NCBI GenBank assembly: GCA_964392325.1 | Contig: CAYMPJ010000008.1 | Coordinates: 62,001 to 126,000 of the forward strand | Reading direction: 5' to 3' | Origin: CALLPQ01 sp964392325 | GTDB taxonomy: Bacteria > Pseudomonadota > Alphaproteobacteria > Caulobacterales > Parvularculaceae | DNA: 64,000 bases | In this document: positions 9,162 to 17,583 of the stretch, in pieces | Numbering within the stretch: position 1 is the stretch's first letter | How the letters are laid out: every line of letters begins with the position of its first letter | Notes under the pieces: model-generated | What the model saw: the letters and a program-made list of their open reading frames with translations, nothing else | What the model was told of the DNA's origin: nothing | Databases searched by the model: none | Program-made: the position numbers and the translations under genes

Positions 9162-9817
9162 TAGCTATTGGCCGGATTATCAGGTTGCGTTGAGGGATGA
9201 GCCTTAATAAAGGCAGGATGGTTTTCACATTTTTTCTCTATAGAGACTAATTTTTTAAGATGATCAATCTTCGCGCCGCGTCGCCGGGCCGCGTAGCATT
9301 GGGGAATGATAAATATTTCAGCAAGTCCGGGGCGATTATCAAATGCAAAATTAGGGTTTTGACCTTCACCCTGATCGGGAAGTAAGCGCTCAACAGCTTC
9401 AAGGGTCGAGGTCACAAAGCGATTCATCCATGCCTTGATTTGATCCTCATCAAGATGGAGCTCTTTTTGTAGGTAATTCAGCACGCGCAAATTCCCAAAC
9501 GGTTGCGCTTCACTTGCAATCATAATCGCAATCGCATTGATCTGTGCGGCCTTTACCGGGTCAGAGGACACAAGCGGTGTGCTTGGAAAGCGTTGATCGA
9601 GATATTGAATAATAGCAAGAGACTGGGTCAGCACTTGGCCGTCATCAGTTTCTAAACTAGGCACCAGACCTTGCGGATTACGCTTGATATAGTTTTGCTT
9701 CAAATGGTCGGCGTTTAACAGATTGACCGGTTCATAGTCGTAGGAGATTTCTTTTAGCGCCATCGCGATGCGCACACGCCAGGTTGCGCTTGAGTGCCAA
9801 TATCCAAATAATTTCAT
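9161..9817 (-). CDS. maiA: Maleylacetoacetate isomerase / zeta-class glutathione S-transferase
   Basis: 218 residues. An N-terminal thioredoxin-like domain begins MKLFGYWHSSATWRVRIAM and continues with NPQGLVPSL and the QSLAIIQYLD glutathione-binding segment; an all-helical C-terminal half follows. The SSxxxRVRIA signature is typical of maleylacetoacetate isomerase in tyrosine/aromatic breakdown. The family's Cys of SSCSWR is Ala here (SSATWR); the two serines remain. No other tyrosine-degradation gene is close by, and the partner in the operon is a gamma carbonic anhydrase-like protein, so the substrate could be a different glutathione conjugate. The start agrees with the family N-terminus. 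Confidence 0.85.
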   Translation of the reverse strand: MKLFGYWHSSATWRVRIAMALKEISYDYEPVNLLNADHLKQNYIKRNPQGLVPSLETDDGQVLTQSLAIIQYLDQRFPSTPLVSSDPVKAAQINAIAIMIASEAQPFGNLRVLNYLQKELHLDEDQIKAWMNRFVTSTLEAVERLLPDQGEGQNPNFAFDNRPGLAEIFIIPQCYAARRRGAKIDHLKKLVSIEKKCENHPAFIKAHPSTQPDNPANS

Positions 9818-10117
9818 TCTAGAAGTCCTTGCGGCTTTGTGAAGTGATTCAGATTAGATTATCGCTACACTATTGACTAGCCTCTATGAGCCCAACCAAA
9901 AGCTGCGCCTTGAATAGAAACCTTTTAAACAGATGCCTAATTTACGCCAATTGGATGCATCTGCGAGCGTTATCCTATAGGTTTAGAGTCGTACAGTTTT
10001 GAATTTTTTGATGGGAATGTCTGATTATCTGCCCTCGGGAAGTGATTTTAAGGTTTTTTGATAGAGACTTCTGGGGTTATTTTTCAAGTGAGCGGTGACA
10101 GTCAAAAAGGGTATGCA
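9818..10117. other. Divergent intergenic region, 300 bp
   Basis: It lies between the leftward maiA-type gene and the rightward lipoprotein hydrolase. Nothing beyond ordinary AT-rich promoter-like sequence was recognised. Confidence 0.4.
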
Positions 10118-11221
10118 GTGCAGGTAAGAAAGACCAAATTAGCAAAACACGCGGGTAAGAAAGAACGTCTTTTTTCCGGCTTGATCCTGTTTTGTGTTTT
10201 CGCAATCTCGGGGTGCGCGGGCGGTGGAAGGGATACAATCTCCCCCCTTCCCGAAAGTGGCTTTGAAAATCAGGAGGAAATATCATTGATTACCAATAGC
10301 GAGACCGGGAGCCTTCACTTGCAAACCGGTGATGTTGCTCTTTCGCTGCGGGCGTGGAATGCGAGCGCGCCAGCCGCCGCATTGATCGCGCTTCACGGTA
10401 TGAACGATTATGGTCATGCTTTTGAGGCAGCAGGTACGTATTGGGCCGAACATGGCATCACCACATATGCCTATGATCAGCGAGGGTTTGGGCAACTTGG
10501 TGAGGGGGAGGTGAGCATTACCAAAAATTGGCCGGGGACGAAAGCTTTTGGCGATGATTTGCGATCCATGATTGTGGCTGTGAAATCACGTCATCCTGGC
10601 TTACCTGTTTATGTTCTTGGCCACTCTATGGGCGCGGCTGTGGTCATGACGGCAAATGCAGAGCAATTTCTTTCCGTTGATGGAATTATTCTCGCCTCTC
10701 CTGCTATCTGGGGAGGAAGGAGAATGCCGCTGCTCTATCGTATGACTTTAAATCTCGCCCATTTTTTTGCGCCTGGAAAATCTCTATCCGGTAAAAGAGC
10801 AAGGCGTCAGGCCACGGATAATATTCCGGTACTGCGCGGGATGCAGGCCGATAGTTTGGTCATCAAGGAGACACCCATTCGGGCAATCAAGGGGATTGTC
10901 AGCTTAATGGGGGATGCCAATCAAGCTTCCGGCAATCAGCAAGGCAATATTTTATTTGTATATGGTTGCCGTGATGAGATCATTCCGGTGAAAGCGATGG
11001 CGCAAGTGGGTGATAGGATTGAATCGCAAAACCCTGAAATTGAGCGGATCGTCTACCCTGAGGGTTGGCATTTGCTGTTTCGAGACCTTCAGGCTGAAAC
11101 GGTTTGGGAGGATATTTTAGACTGGATCGGGAAAAGCAACACCGGACAAAAAGCGATTGCGCAAAATTTTTCAGCCGGGGAAACTGGCACCGGGGAAGCT
11201 GGCAATTGCGATGGGCTTTAA
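10118..11221 (+). CDS. Lipoprotein alpha/beta hydrolase, lysophospholipase (PldB/monoacylglycerol lipase) type
   Basis: From the GTG at 10118, 367 residues. This start is chosen because AAAAAGGG lies 6 bases upstream and it gives a clean signal: basic n-region (RKTKLAKHAGKK), hydrophobic LILFCVFAI and lipobox SGC (Cys33). A TTG 60 bases upstream is possible but lacks a ribosome site. The hydrolase core shows ALHGMND (oxyanion region), the nucleophile elbow GHSMG (Ser170), GCRDEIIP (acid) and GWHLLF (histidine), the order of the lysophospholipase/monoglyceride lipase family. The protein should be membrane-anchored in the periplasm and cleave acyl or lysophospholipid esters; substrate is inferred from family. 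Single gene. Confidence 0.85.
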   Translation: MQVRKTKLAKHAGKKERLFSGLILFCVFAISGCAGGGRDTISPLPESGFENQEEISLITNSETGSLHLQTGDVALSLRAWNASAPAAALIALHGMNDYGHAFEAAGTYWAEHGITTYAYDQRGFGQLGEGEVSITKNWPGTKAFGDDLRSMIVAVKSRHPGLPVYVLGHSMGAAVVMTANAEQFLSVDGIILASPAIWGGRRMPLLYRMTLNLAHFFAPGKSLSGKRARRQATDNIPVLRGMQADSLVIKETPIRAIKGIVSLMGDANQASGNQQGNILFVYGCRDEIIPVKAMAQVGDRIESQNPEIERIVYPEGWHLLFRDLQAETVWEDILDWIGKSNTGQKAIAQNFSAGETGTGEAGNCDGL

Positions 11222-11547
11222 TATTGATGCGTTTAAGGCCCGAACAGAATTCGACGGGAGGGAGGACGCTGCGTTAAAGCTGCATAACACAACGTCCTCA
11301 GGTTCCGTCGAATGACAAACCCCTGGCGTTCGGGTTAGGGCAGCCCGTAGGGAACTTCGCCAGCATTGGTGCGGTAAATTTAATCAGGTCTATAGTTTTG
11401 GGGCAGGGCCTGATCAAATCATTGTAAGGAGTTACCGCCGGAACACTCATAGGATTAAGGCGGTTTTCTTTAAAAGTAATTAATTTTCGCATTTAGAGCG
11501 TAAAAATATCACAAAATGTGTATTTATGGCGAAATTTCAGAGGTTTT
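11222..11547. other. Convergent intergenic region, 326 bp
   Basis: It lies between the 3' ends of the hydrolase and msrA. It contains the large interrupted inverted repeat at 11249-11313, annotated separately. An apparent 64-codon leftward frame (11298-11492) has no ribosome site or recognisable features and is not called. Confidence 0.5.
11249..11313. repeat. Large interrupted inverted repeat
   Basis: ATTCGACGG (11249-11257) is complementary to CCGTCGAAT (11305-11313). Inside, GAGGACG pairs with CGTCCTC after near-symmetrical internal loops, leaving an apical loop of about 24 bases. There is no T-run, so it is not a classical terminator. It could be an mRNA 3'-end stabiliser, a small structured RNA or a remnant repeat. 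Confidence 0.6.
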
Positions 11548-12024
11548 CTAATGTAGGTTGCACGCGCCGCCACCGCGCTTTTCAAAATATTGCTGATGAT
11601 ATTCCTCTGCGGGCCACCAGTCGCGAAGTGTTTCAATTTGCGTGGCAATCGGGGCCTTATGGCGTTCAGACTTGTTTTCTGAGTCTCTCGATTTTTGGGC
11701 AAGAAGCAACTGATTGTCGTTTACGGTGTAGATGCCGCTGCGATATTGATCGCCAATATCGGGGCCTTGCCGGTTTACTTGAGTGGGATCATGGATTTCC
11801 CAGAAAAGGGCCAATAATTGCTCATAGCTGATGACTGAAGGGTCATAGGTGACTTTTACCCCTTCAGCATGGCCGGTCTTTTTGGCGCAAACCTGTTCAT
11901 AGTTAGGGTTGTTTGCGTGACCTGCAGTATATCCAACTTCAGTATCGGTAACGCCCTTGGTTTGGCGAAAAGCTTGCTCGACACCCCAAAAGCATCCAGC
12001 GGCAAAATAGGCGGTCTCACGCAT
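11548..12024 (-). CDS. msrA: Peptide-methionine (S)-S-oxide reductase MsrA
   Basis: 158 residues, the compact form of the family. The catalytic GCFWG motif is at residues 10-14 (Cys11), followed by GYTAGHANNPNYEQVC and the GHAEGVKVTYDP segment, all signature blocks of MsrA. It repairs methionine-S-sulfoxide in proteins using thioredoxin as reductant; a resolving Cys near the C-terminus (GGGACNLH) is present. The start is fixed by the family N-terminus. Located alone on the minus strand downstream of cutA. Confidence 0.95.
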   Translation of the reverse strand: MRETAYFAAGCFWGVEQAFRQTKGVTDTEVGYTAGHANNPNYEQVCAKKTGHAEGVKVTYDPSVISYEQLLALFWEIHDPTQVNRQGPDIGDQYRSGIYTVNDNQLLLAQKSRDSENKSERHKAPIATQIETLRDWWPAEEYHQQYFEKRGGGACNLH

Positions 12025-12199
12025 GGTATAAATCCTGACTGTTTATTGATAGCAGATTATAAATAATAAATTTACAGCAAATTCCAAGGGGCTACCAGAG
12101 ATAGAGTGAAATAACATCATCAAACTTAGGTTATCTGATAGTCGGGTCTCCGAGTTTTTGCCAGATTGCCCAACCCGAATTAACGTGGCCGGCTCACCA

Positions 12200-12526
12200 T
12201 TATTTCAGGCTCGTTTTTAGCCACCCAATATAGGGCTGTGCACTGATGGTTTCATCAATGGGAAGGCCAAGTACGCACGGTACTTCATAAGGGTGATGGC
12301 TTAAAATGAAGTCACGGGTCGCCATGGCTTTATTCTTGCCGGTTTTAACCAGCATATAGATCTCCTCTTCTTCTTCAATCTGCCCTTCCCATTGATAGAG
12401 GGAAAGGCCAGCCGGGAGGATATTCACGCATGTAGCAAGTTTGGCCTCAATAATTTTAGTGGCGAGATTTTTTGCGGCGCTTTTATCGGGCATTGTCACA
12501 TAAAGCAGAACCAGATCATTGGACAT
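12200..12526 (-). CDS. cutA: CutA family divalent-cation tolerance protein
   Basis: 108 residues, the standard CutA length. The conserved blocks LLYVTMPD, AKLATCVNI, SLYQWEGQIEEEEEIYMLVKT and HHPYEVPCVLGLPI are present; the family forms trimers with a ferredoxin-like fold. The role in copper tolerance is disputed for the family. It starts only 5 bases after the phoB stop on the same strand, so it is likely translated from the pho transcript. Confidence 0.93.
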   Translation of the reverse strand: MSNDLVLLYVTMPDKSAAKNLATKIIEAKLATCVNILPAGLSLYQWEGQIEEEEEIYMLVKTGKNKAMATRDFILSHHPYEVPCVLGLPIDETISAQPYIGWLKTSLK

Positions 12527-12531
12527 GTGAT

Positions 12532-13224
12532 TTAAGAAACACCTTCTAGCGCATATCCGGCCGAGCGCACGGTGCGGATCGGATCGCCTTGGTTGAATTT
12601 CGTCAGGGCTTTACGCAGACGCCCAATATGAACATCAACGGTGCGTACCTCAACAAAAACATCAGAACCCCATACTGCGTTCAATAATTGTTCGCGTGAA
12701 AAGACCCGCCCGGGGTGTTGGATGAGGTGTTCAAGCAAGCGATATTCTGTAGGGCCAAGATGGATTTCCTTATCCTCGCGTTTAACCCGGTGAGATGTAC
12801 GATCAAGGAAAATATCCCCGAAAGAAACCGTATCTTCAACAAGGGCAGGACGGATACGCCGCAATACAGCGCGAGCGCGCGCAATCAGCTCTGCAGTAGA
12901 GAAAGGCTTGGTGAGATAATCATCAGCACCCGTCTCTAAACCACGAATGCGATCTGATTCTTCAGAGCGCGCAGTTAACATAATAATCGGAATATTTTTT
13001 GTCTCCGATTTAGAACGTAACTGCCTGCAAACTTCAATGCCTGATACTTTCGGAAGCATCCAGTCAAGGATTAAGAGATCAGGGATTTCTTCATCAACCT
13101 TGAAAAGAGCCTCTTCTCCATCGGTCGCGATTGATACCTTATAGCCCTCATTAGTCAGATTATAATCAAGTAAGGTTGCCAAAGCTTCTTCATCTTCAAC
13201 AACCATAATATGTGTTTTAGGCAT
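12532..13224 (-). CDS. phoB: Phosphate regulon response regulator PhoB
   Basis: 230 residues. Receiver domain at 1-120 with the acidic pocket (VVEDEE) and phospho-acceptor Asp54 (LILDWMLP), switch Thr in IIMLTARSEE and Lys in YLTKPFS. OmpR/PhoB-type winged helix at about 130-228 (LGPTEYRLLEHL, PGRVFSREQLLNAVWG, RTVDVHIGRLRKAL, IRTVRSAGYAL). It binds Pho boxes when phosphorylated by PhoR. It lies 54 bp downstream of phoU and 5 bp upstream of cutA. Confidence 0.95.
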   Translation of the reverse strand: MPKTHIMVVEDEEALATLLDYNLTNEGYKVSIATDGEEALFKVDEEIPDLLILDWMLPKVSGIEVCRQLRSKSETKNIPIIMLTARSEESDRIRGLETGADDYLTKPFSTAELIARARAVLRRIRPALVEDTVSFGDIFLDRTSHRVKREDKEIHLGPTEYRLLEHLIQHPGRVFSREQLLNAVWGSDVFVEVRTVDVHIGRLRKALTKFNQGDPIRTVRSAGYALEGVS

Positions 13225-13278
13225 TGTGGGTATCCAGTTATGCTAGACTTGTTCATCAAGTCGGAAATTGAATTTCGG

Positions 13279-14049
13279 TTATTTTGATGAAACTGTTGGG
13301 TCAGTTGCGCCGACATTTACATGAATTGGAGTGGCTTCTTTTGCGGCGAAATTGACGATTGTGTCGCTACCTTTTTGTCGGCTTTCATCAACCTGCTCGC
13401 CAGTCATCATAAAATGAAGGGCTTCGGCAATATTTGTTGCGTGATCACCAATACGTTCAAAGTTTTTCGCGATAAATACCATATGGGTGGCACTGCCGAT
13501 TTGATCGGGGGTCTCGCGCATGCTCATTACAAGTTCGCGAAAAACAGAATGATAGAGTTCATCAACTTCATAATCGCCAGACCAGACGGCTTTGGCGGCG
13601 GTTAAATCCCGCGCAGCATAAGCGTTCAGGACGTCAGAAAACCGTTGCAGGCACATATGGCCCATGCGCGATACACCGCCAAGATTGGGGGCTTTGCGTT
13701 CCTGTGCGATGACACAGACACGGCGCGAGATATTTTTTGCCAAATCACCAACCCGCTCCAAGTCAGCGGCAAGTTTTACCATCATCATGGTTTCGCGTAT
13801 TTGCTGAGCCGTTAGAGTCTCGATTTCGAGCATCTTGATGGTTTGTAATTCTATATTGTGGTGGTGGGCATCAATACGTTTATCAAGCTCAATAATTTGA
13901 GATGCACTAGCGATATCACGTCGTTCAAAAGCGGCAATACAGTCGGCCAGATTCGTTTCTACAAGCGCTGCCATACGCGCAATCTCGATTTCGAGATTGG
14001 TTATTTCGGCGGGGCGTTCAGAAACGCCGGACGTATAGCTTGCAGACAT
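13279..14049 (-). CDS. phoU: Phosphate signalling regulator PhoU
   Basis: 256 residues, two PhoU helical repeats: the first includes RDIASASQIIELDKRID and VKLAADLERVGDLAKNI, the second FVIAKNFERIGDHATNIAEA-type sequence (FIAKNFERIGDHATN). The ERxGD metal-binding motifs of both repeats are intact. PhoU couples the Pst transporter to PhoR and damps the Pho response. Unusually, no pstSCAB genes lie beside it; phoR is 238 bp upstream and phoB 54 bp downstream. Confidence 0.95.
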   Translation of the reverse strand: MSASYTSGVSERPAEITNLEIEIARMAALVETNLADCIAAFERRDIASASQIIELDKRIDAHHHNIELQTIKMLEIETLTAQQIRETMMMVKLAADLERVGDLAKNISRRVCVIAQERKAPNLGGVSRMGHMCLQRFSDVLNAYAARDLTAAKAVWSGDYEVDELYHSVFRELVMSMRETPDQIGSATHMVFIAKNFERIGDHATNIAEALHFMMTGEQVDESRQKGSDTIVNFAAKEATPIHVNVGATDPTVSSK

Positions 14050-14153
14050 TTAGTGTTCCTAGTTTCTAATGGTCCTAGTTTCGTGACGAATCCGAGCCGA
14101 AAATTATTTTTAAGTGTATGGCTCTAGAGCGTCTCGGTCATAGAAGCTGATCT

Positions 14154-14174
14154 CATAGACAGGTTTTATGACAT
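14154..14174 (-). promoter_or_regulatory. Possible Pho box upstream of phoU
   Basis: Read on the minus strand, ATGTCATAAAACCTGTCTAT resembles the consensus CTGTCAT-AAAA-CTGTCAT, but the two half-sites are 12 rather than 11 bases apart and the second is imperfect. Position in the phoR-phoU gap fits autoregulation by PhoB. Confidence 0.4.
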
Positions 14175-14287
14175 TTTCTTTGCGGATCACTCTTTGGTCA
14201 TATTATTGCGCAAAATGTGCGCTTCGTAAAGGCCTGTGAGAGTACGCTCTTCTGGTCTTTATACAAATCACGAGCCTAGGCGGATCA

Positions 14288-15688
14288 CTAAGGGTCAAAT
14301 CTCTTTGTGCCACCTGCAAAATAACAGGTAAACGCGGTCCCTTTTCCCAGTTGGCTTTCTATCTGGAGGCCGCCTCGATGGCGGTTGAGGATGTGTTTGA
14401 CGATTGCCAGCCCCAGACCAGTACCGCCGGTTTTGCTGTTTCGCTCAACAGTGACCCTGTAAAATCGCTCTGTCAGGCGCGGTAAGTCTCCGCGCTCAAT
14501 ACCCGGGCCATGGTCGCGAACGTGCAAAAAAATGAGATCATTGATGTTACATCCAAGACGCGCCGCGATCTGGGATGCGGAATCGCCTGCACGTTGAAAG
14601 GGTTCTTCAGTGTCTCCTACAGACGGGCTTTCGCCGCGCCCTATATTAATGTCGATACGGGCAGGTTCACCGCCATACTTAATGGCGTTATGGACGAGGT
14701 TTTGCGCAGCCTGCAAAATCTCGTCGCGATCTCCGATCATCCATAATGGATCGTCCTTATCGGATTGATCGTCAAAATTTATCTGGGTGTCGGATTTTTC
14801 AATAATAGGAGAAAGTCCGTCAAGGACATCAAGCATTATATCGGTGAGCGCAAGTTCATCAACAGGGGTGATATGTTCATTCAATTCTATTCTTGATAAA
14901 GACATCAAGTCGGATACGAGGCGTTGCATGCGCTCAGCTTGCTTTTGCATGATCTTCAGGAATTTTTTAGTGGCCTCGGGGTCTTCGCGTGCGGGGCCTC
15001 GCAAGGTTTCTATAAAGCCAAGTAAAGAGGCAAGCGGGGTGCGCAATTCGTGACTGGCACTTGCGATAAAATCAACGCGCATTTTTTCAACGCGTCGTTC
15101 GCCCGTTAAATCACGAATGAAAATCAGAATTTTATGATTGTCGCCAATTTGTTCAAGCGGCGCAATATAGGCCCGGCAGTAACGTCCAACCGAACCGGTA
15201 GTGGAAAATTCAACGCTACGTTCCTGTCGATCATTTGCAACAGTTTCCACGCATTCAAATACACTTGCGGCGCGGATAGCCGAAGCAACATGGCGTCCTT
15301 CTAGATTTTGATTATTTAAAAATTCGACGGCCGCCGGGTTAGTTGTCTCGATAATACCATCCTGATTCAGGATAATAAGAGGTTCAGGTAATGCTTGTGC
15401 AACTTCTCTGGAAAGCCGCAAGGCATCAATTTCTTTTTCCTGATGAACCATCTGTTCTTTAACGAGCGCTTGGATAGGTTCCGCCCACTGACGACCAGTG
15501 GAAAAACGATATCTCAAACCAAGCGCCGTAAAAAATACAATCCAAATCAGCAAGGCTTCACCAAGGGTTGAAAAATTATTTGCGACAATAACCAATAAAA
15601 TTCCAACACTTATGGCCAGCATCCAAATAAAATCCTGATTGCGCGTCGTGTTAACCGATTGCTGAATAAGGTGTAAAAGATTATTCAT
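14288..15688 (-). CDS. phoR: Phosphate regulon sensor histidine kinase PhoR
   Basis: 466 residues. Two N-terminal membrane helices (about 20-36 and 44-59), a PAS domain (about 90-195; PEPLIILNQDGIIETTNPAA), HisKA dimerisation helix with phospho-acceptor His213 (SASHELRTPL), and a HATPase domain with N box (NLVHNAIKYGG), G1 (DHGPGIER) and G2 (GGTGLGLAIVKHIL). The short periplasmic segment is typical of PhoR, which senses phosphate through Pst/PhoU rather than directly. It heads the phoR-phoU-phoB-cutA run and starts 35 bp after the DUF885 gene. Confidence 0.92.
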   Translation of the reverse strand: MNNLLHLIQQSVNTTRNQDFIWMLAISVGILLVIVANNFSTLGEALLIWIVFFTALGLRYRFSTGRQWAEPIQALVKEQMVHQEKEIDALRLSREVAQALPEPLIILNQDGIIETTNPAAVEFLNNQNLEGRHVASAIRAASVFECVETVANDRQERSVEFSTTGSVGRYCRAYIAPLEQIGDNHKILIFIRDLTGERRVEKMRVDFIASASHELRTPLASLLGFIETLRGPAREDPEATKKFLKIMQKQAERMQRLVSDLMSLSRIELNEHITPVDELALTDIMLDVLDGLSPIIEKSDTQINFDDQSDKDDPLWMIGDRDEILQAAQNLVHNAIKYGGEPARIDINIGRGESPSVGDTEEPFQRAGDSASQIAARLGCNINDLIFLHVRDHGPGIERGDLPRLTERFYRVTVERNSKTGGTGLGLAIVKHILNRHRGGLQIESQLGKGTAFTCYFAGGTKRFDP

Positions 15689-15723
15689 GGGATTTTAAAT
15701 GGAAACCTTGTTAGGGAAATTGC

Positions 15724-17547
15724 TTATTTGTTTTGTTCTGTTTGAATAAATTGATTGATTTGCTCTTCAAGAATGGAGAGTGGAATCGCACCGTTTTTCA
15801 AAACTGCATCGTGAAAGAGGCGCAAGTCAAATTTATCACCAAGGCTTGATGCTGCATGTTCGCGCAACTCCTTAATTTTCAATTGACCTGTTTTATAGGC
15901 AAGGGCTTGCCCCGGCCACGTGATGTAGCGATCAATTTCAGCCTTGATATTATGTTCTGAAAGAGCGGTGTTTTCGGTCATAAAGGCAATGGCCTGATCG
16001 CGGCTCCATCCTTTAGCATGCATCCCCGTATCAACAACCAATCGACATGCACGCCACATCTCATAAGAGAGGCGACCAAAATTGGCATAGGGGTCTTGGT
16101 AGAAGCCAACATCAAGTCCAAGGCTTTCCGCATAGAGACCCCAGCCTTCGACAAAGGCGGTAAAGCCTCCAAAGGCCCTAAAGGGGGGAAGGTCGAGTTC
16201 TTGGGAAAGAGCAATTTGGAAATGGTGGCCGGGTACGCCTTCATGCAGGGTAAGGGCTTCCAATTCAAAAAGAGGGCGTTGATCGAGAAGCGAAGTATTT
16301 ATTCTGTACACCCCCGCGCGGCTACCATCACCAGCAGGGCGCTCATAATAGGCGGTGGTGGTGCCTTCTGCGATATCAGCTGGAACAGGTTTTACAGTGT
16401 AGGGCATGCGCGGCAAAACCGTGAAAAGTTTGGGAAGTTCGCCATCAATGCGTTTGGCAATTGTTGACGTGACACCAACGAGTTCGGCTTCGGTTTTGGC
16501 ATAAAATTGAGGATCGGTCCGCAAGAATGTTTGAAACTCTTTAAAACTACCTTCGAACTCCACCTCCTCAATGATTTTTTGCATTTCAGCTCTAATGCGT
16601 GTGACTTCGCTCAGACCGGTTTCGTGAATTTGATCAGGTGTGCGGGTCGTTGTTGTAAAATTATTGGCGCGATATTGATAATAGTCTGCGCCGTCTGGAA
16701 GAGATGATGCACCGATATTTTCGCGGCAGGCCGGGGCATAGGTCTCGTCATAAAAATCTGCGTATTTTTTGTAAGCGGGTACAGTTTTTTCTAAAATAGC
16801 GGTGCGCGCGCGTGCGGAAAGGTCATCCCAGCGTGCAGCATCAATAGCGTCAGGGCGAGACGCGAAGGGTTTCATAAAAACGCTGTCTTCAGCATTTTCG
16901 ACCACATGATAGCGTATCGATTGGCCAACCCCGGCCATTGATACACATGCTTGGGTCCATCCTGCCTTTGCGCCGGCGTCGAGGGTTTCAATGGATTCAT
17001 CAAAAAAGCGCGGCGTATCATGGAGGCGGGCGATATAGCTTTCATAATCAGCGAGGGTAAAGAAAGGGAGACTGTCAGGTAGGCGGGAAATTTGCGTGTG
17101 CGGACCATTGCGATTGGTCATAATAAGGTATTTGCCCCCAAAATCTGCATCACGCAATTGGTTTTCAATACCGCGGGCAAAAAGTTTGTAATTAAACTGA
17201 TTGGTCGTGCTAAGCTTATCAATGGAAATCGCAGATAGCCGCTCTTGAAAATCACGGGTTTTTGCAATCACCGCATCATAGTTGGCCAGAGAATTAGAGC
17301 CTAAACGATCATCATAATCGCGAACCCCCAATGATGTTGCAAATGTCGGGCTTTGAGCAAGTGTGAAATCCCAGTGATCGGCTAACAACGCTTCGAAGCG
17401 AGAATTTTGTCTTCTACTCCCTTTGGTTTCTTTTGCTTGAGCCATCGCCGAAGGAATTGAAGATGTCGAAAGCATAGCCGGGGTATAGCTTGCTGTTACA
17501 AAAAGCGCACCGATCAGCGCTTTAGCGAAAATTTTTGATTGTGTCAT
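15724..17547 (-). CDS. DUF885 family secreted metallopeptidase-like protein (copy 1)
   Basis: 607 residues from the ATG at 17547, chosen because AGGAAG lies about 7 bases upstream; a TTG 24 bases further up is less likely. The N-terminus is a Sec signal peptide ending in SAMAQA. The body is a DUF885 domain with the HEGVPGHH motif (within LTLHEGVPGHHFQ), a zinc-binding HExxxH-like signature, plus the family blocks AFVEGWGLYAESLG, WRACRLVVDTGMHAKGWSRDQAI and YITWPGQALAYKTGQ. Proteins of this family are periplasmic and thought to be peptidases or dipeptidases; substrate unknown. It precedes phoR on the same strand. A second, membrane-anchored relative is at 61817-63643. Confidence 0.88.
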   Translation of the reverse strand: MTQSKIFAKALIGALFVTASYTPAMLSTSSIPSAMAQAKETKGSRRQNSRFEALLADHWDFTLAQSPTFATSLGVRDYDDRLGSNSLANYDAVIAKTRDFQERLSAISIDKLSTTNQFNYKLFARGIENQLRDADFGGKYLIMTNRNGPHTQISRLPDSLPFFTLADYESYIARLHDTPRFFDESIETLDAGAKAGWTQACVSMAGVGQSIRYHVVENAEDSVFMKPFASRPDAIDAARWDDLSARARTAILEKTVPAYKKYADFYDETYAPACRENIGASSLPDGADYYQYRANNFTTTTRTPDQIHETGLSEVTRIRAEMQKIIEEVEFEGSFKEFQTFLRTDPQFYAKTEAELVGVTSTIAKRIDGELPKLFTVLPRMPYTVKPVPADIAEGTTTAYYERPAGDGSRAGVYRINTSLLDQRPLFELEALTLHEGVPGHHFQIALSQELDLPPFRAFGGFTAFVEGWGLYAESLGLDVGFYQDPYANFGRLSYEMWRACRLVVDTGMHAKGWSRDQAIAFMTENTALSEHNIKAEIDRYITWPGQALAYKTGQLKIKELREHAASSLGDKFDLRLFHDAVLKNGAIPLSILEEQINQFIQTEQNK

Positions 17548-17583
17548 GATGGCTCTTCCTAAGGTGAACAATGGTTTATTGGG

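Noticed and set aside
11298..11492. 64-codon leftward frame in the hydrolase-msrA gap
   Set aside because: No ribosome site and no recognisable features; it overlaps the inverted repeat.
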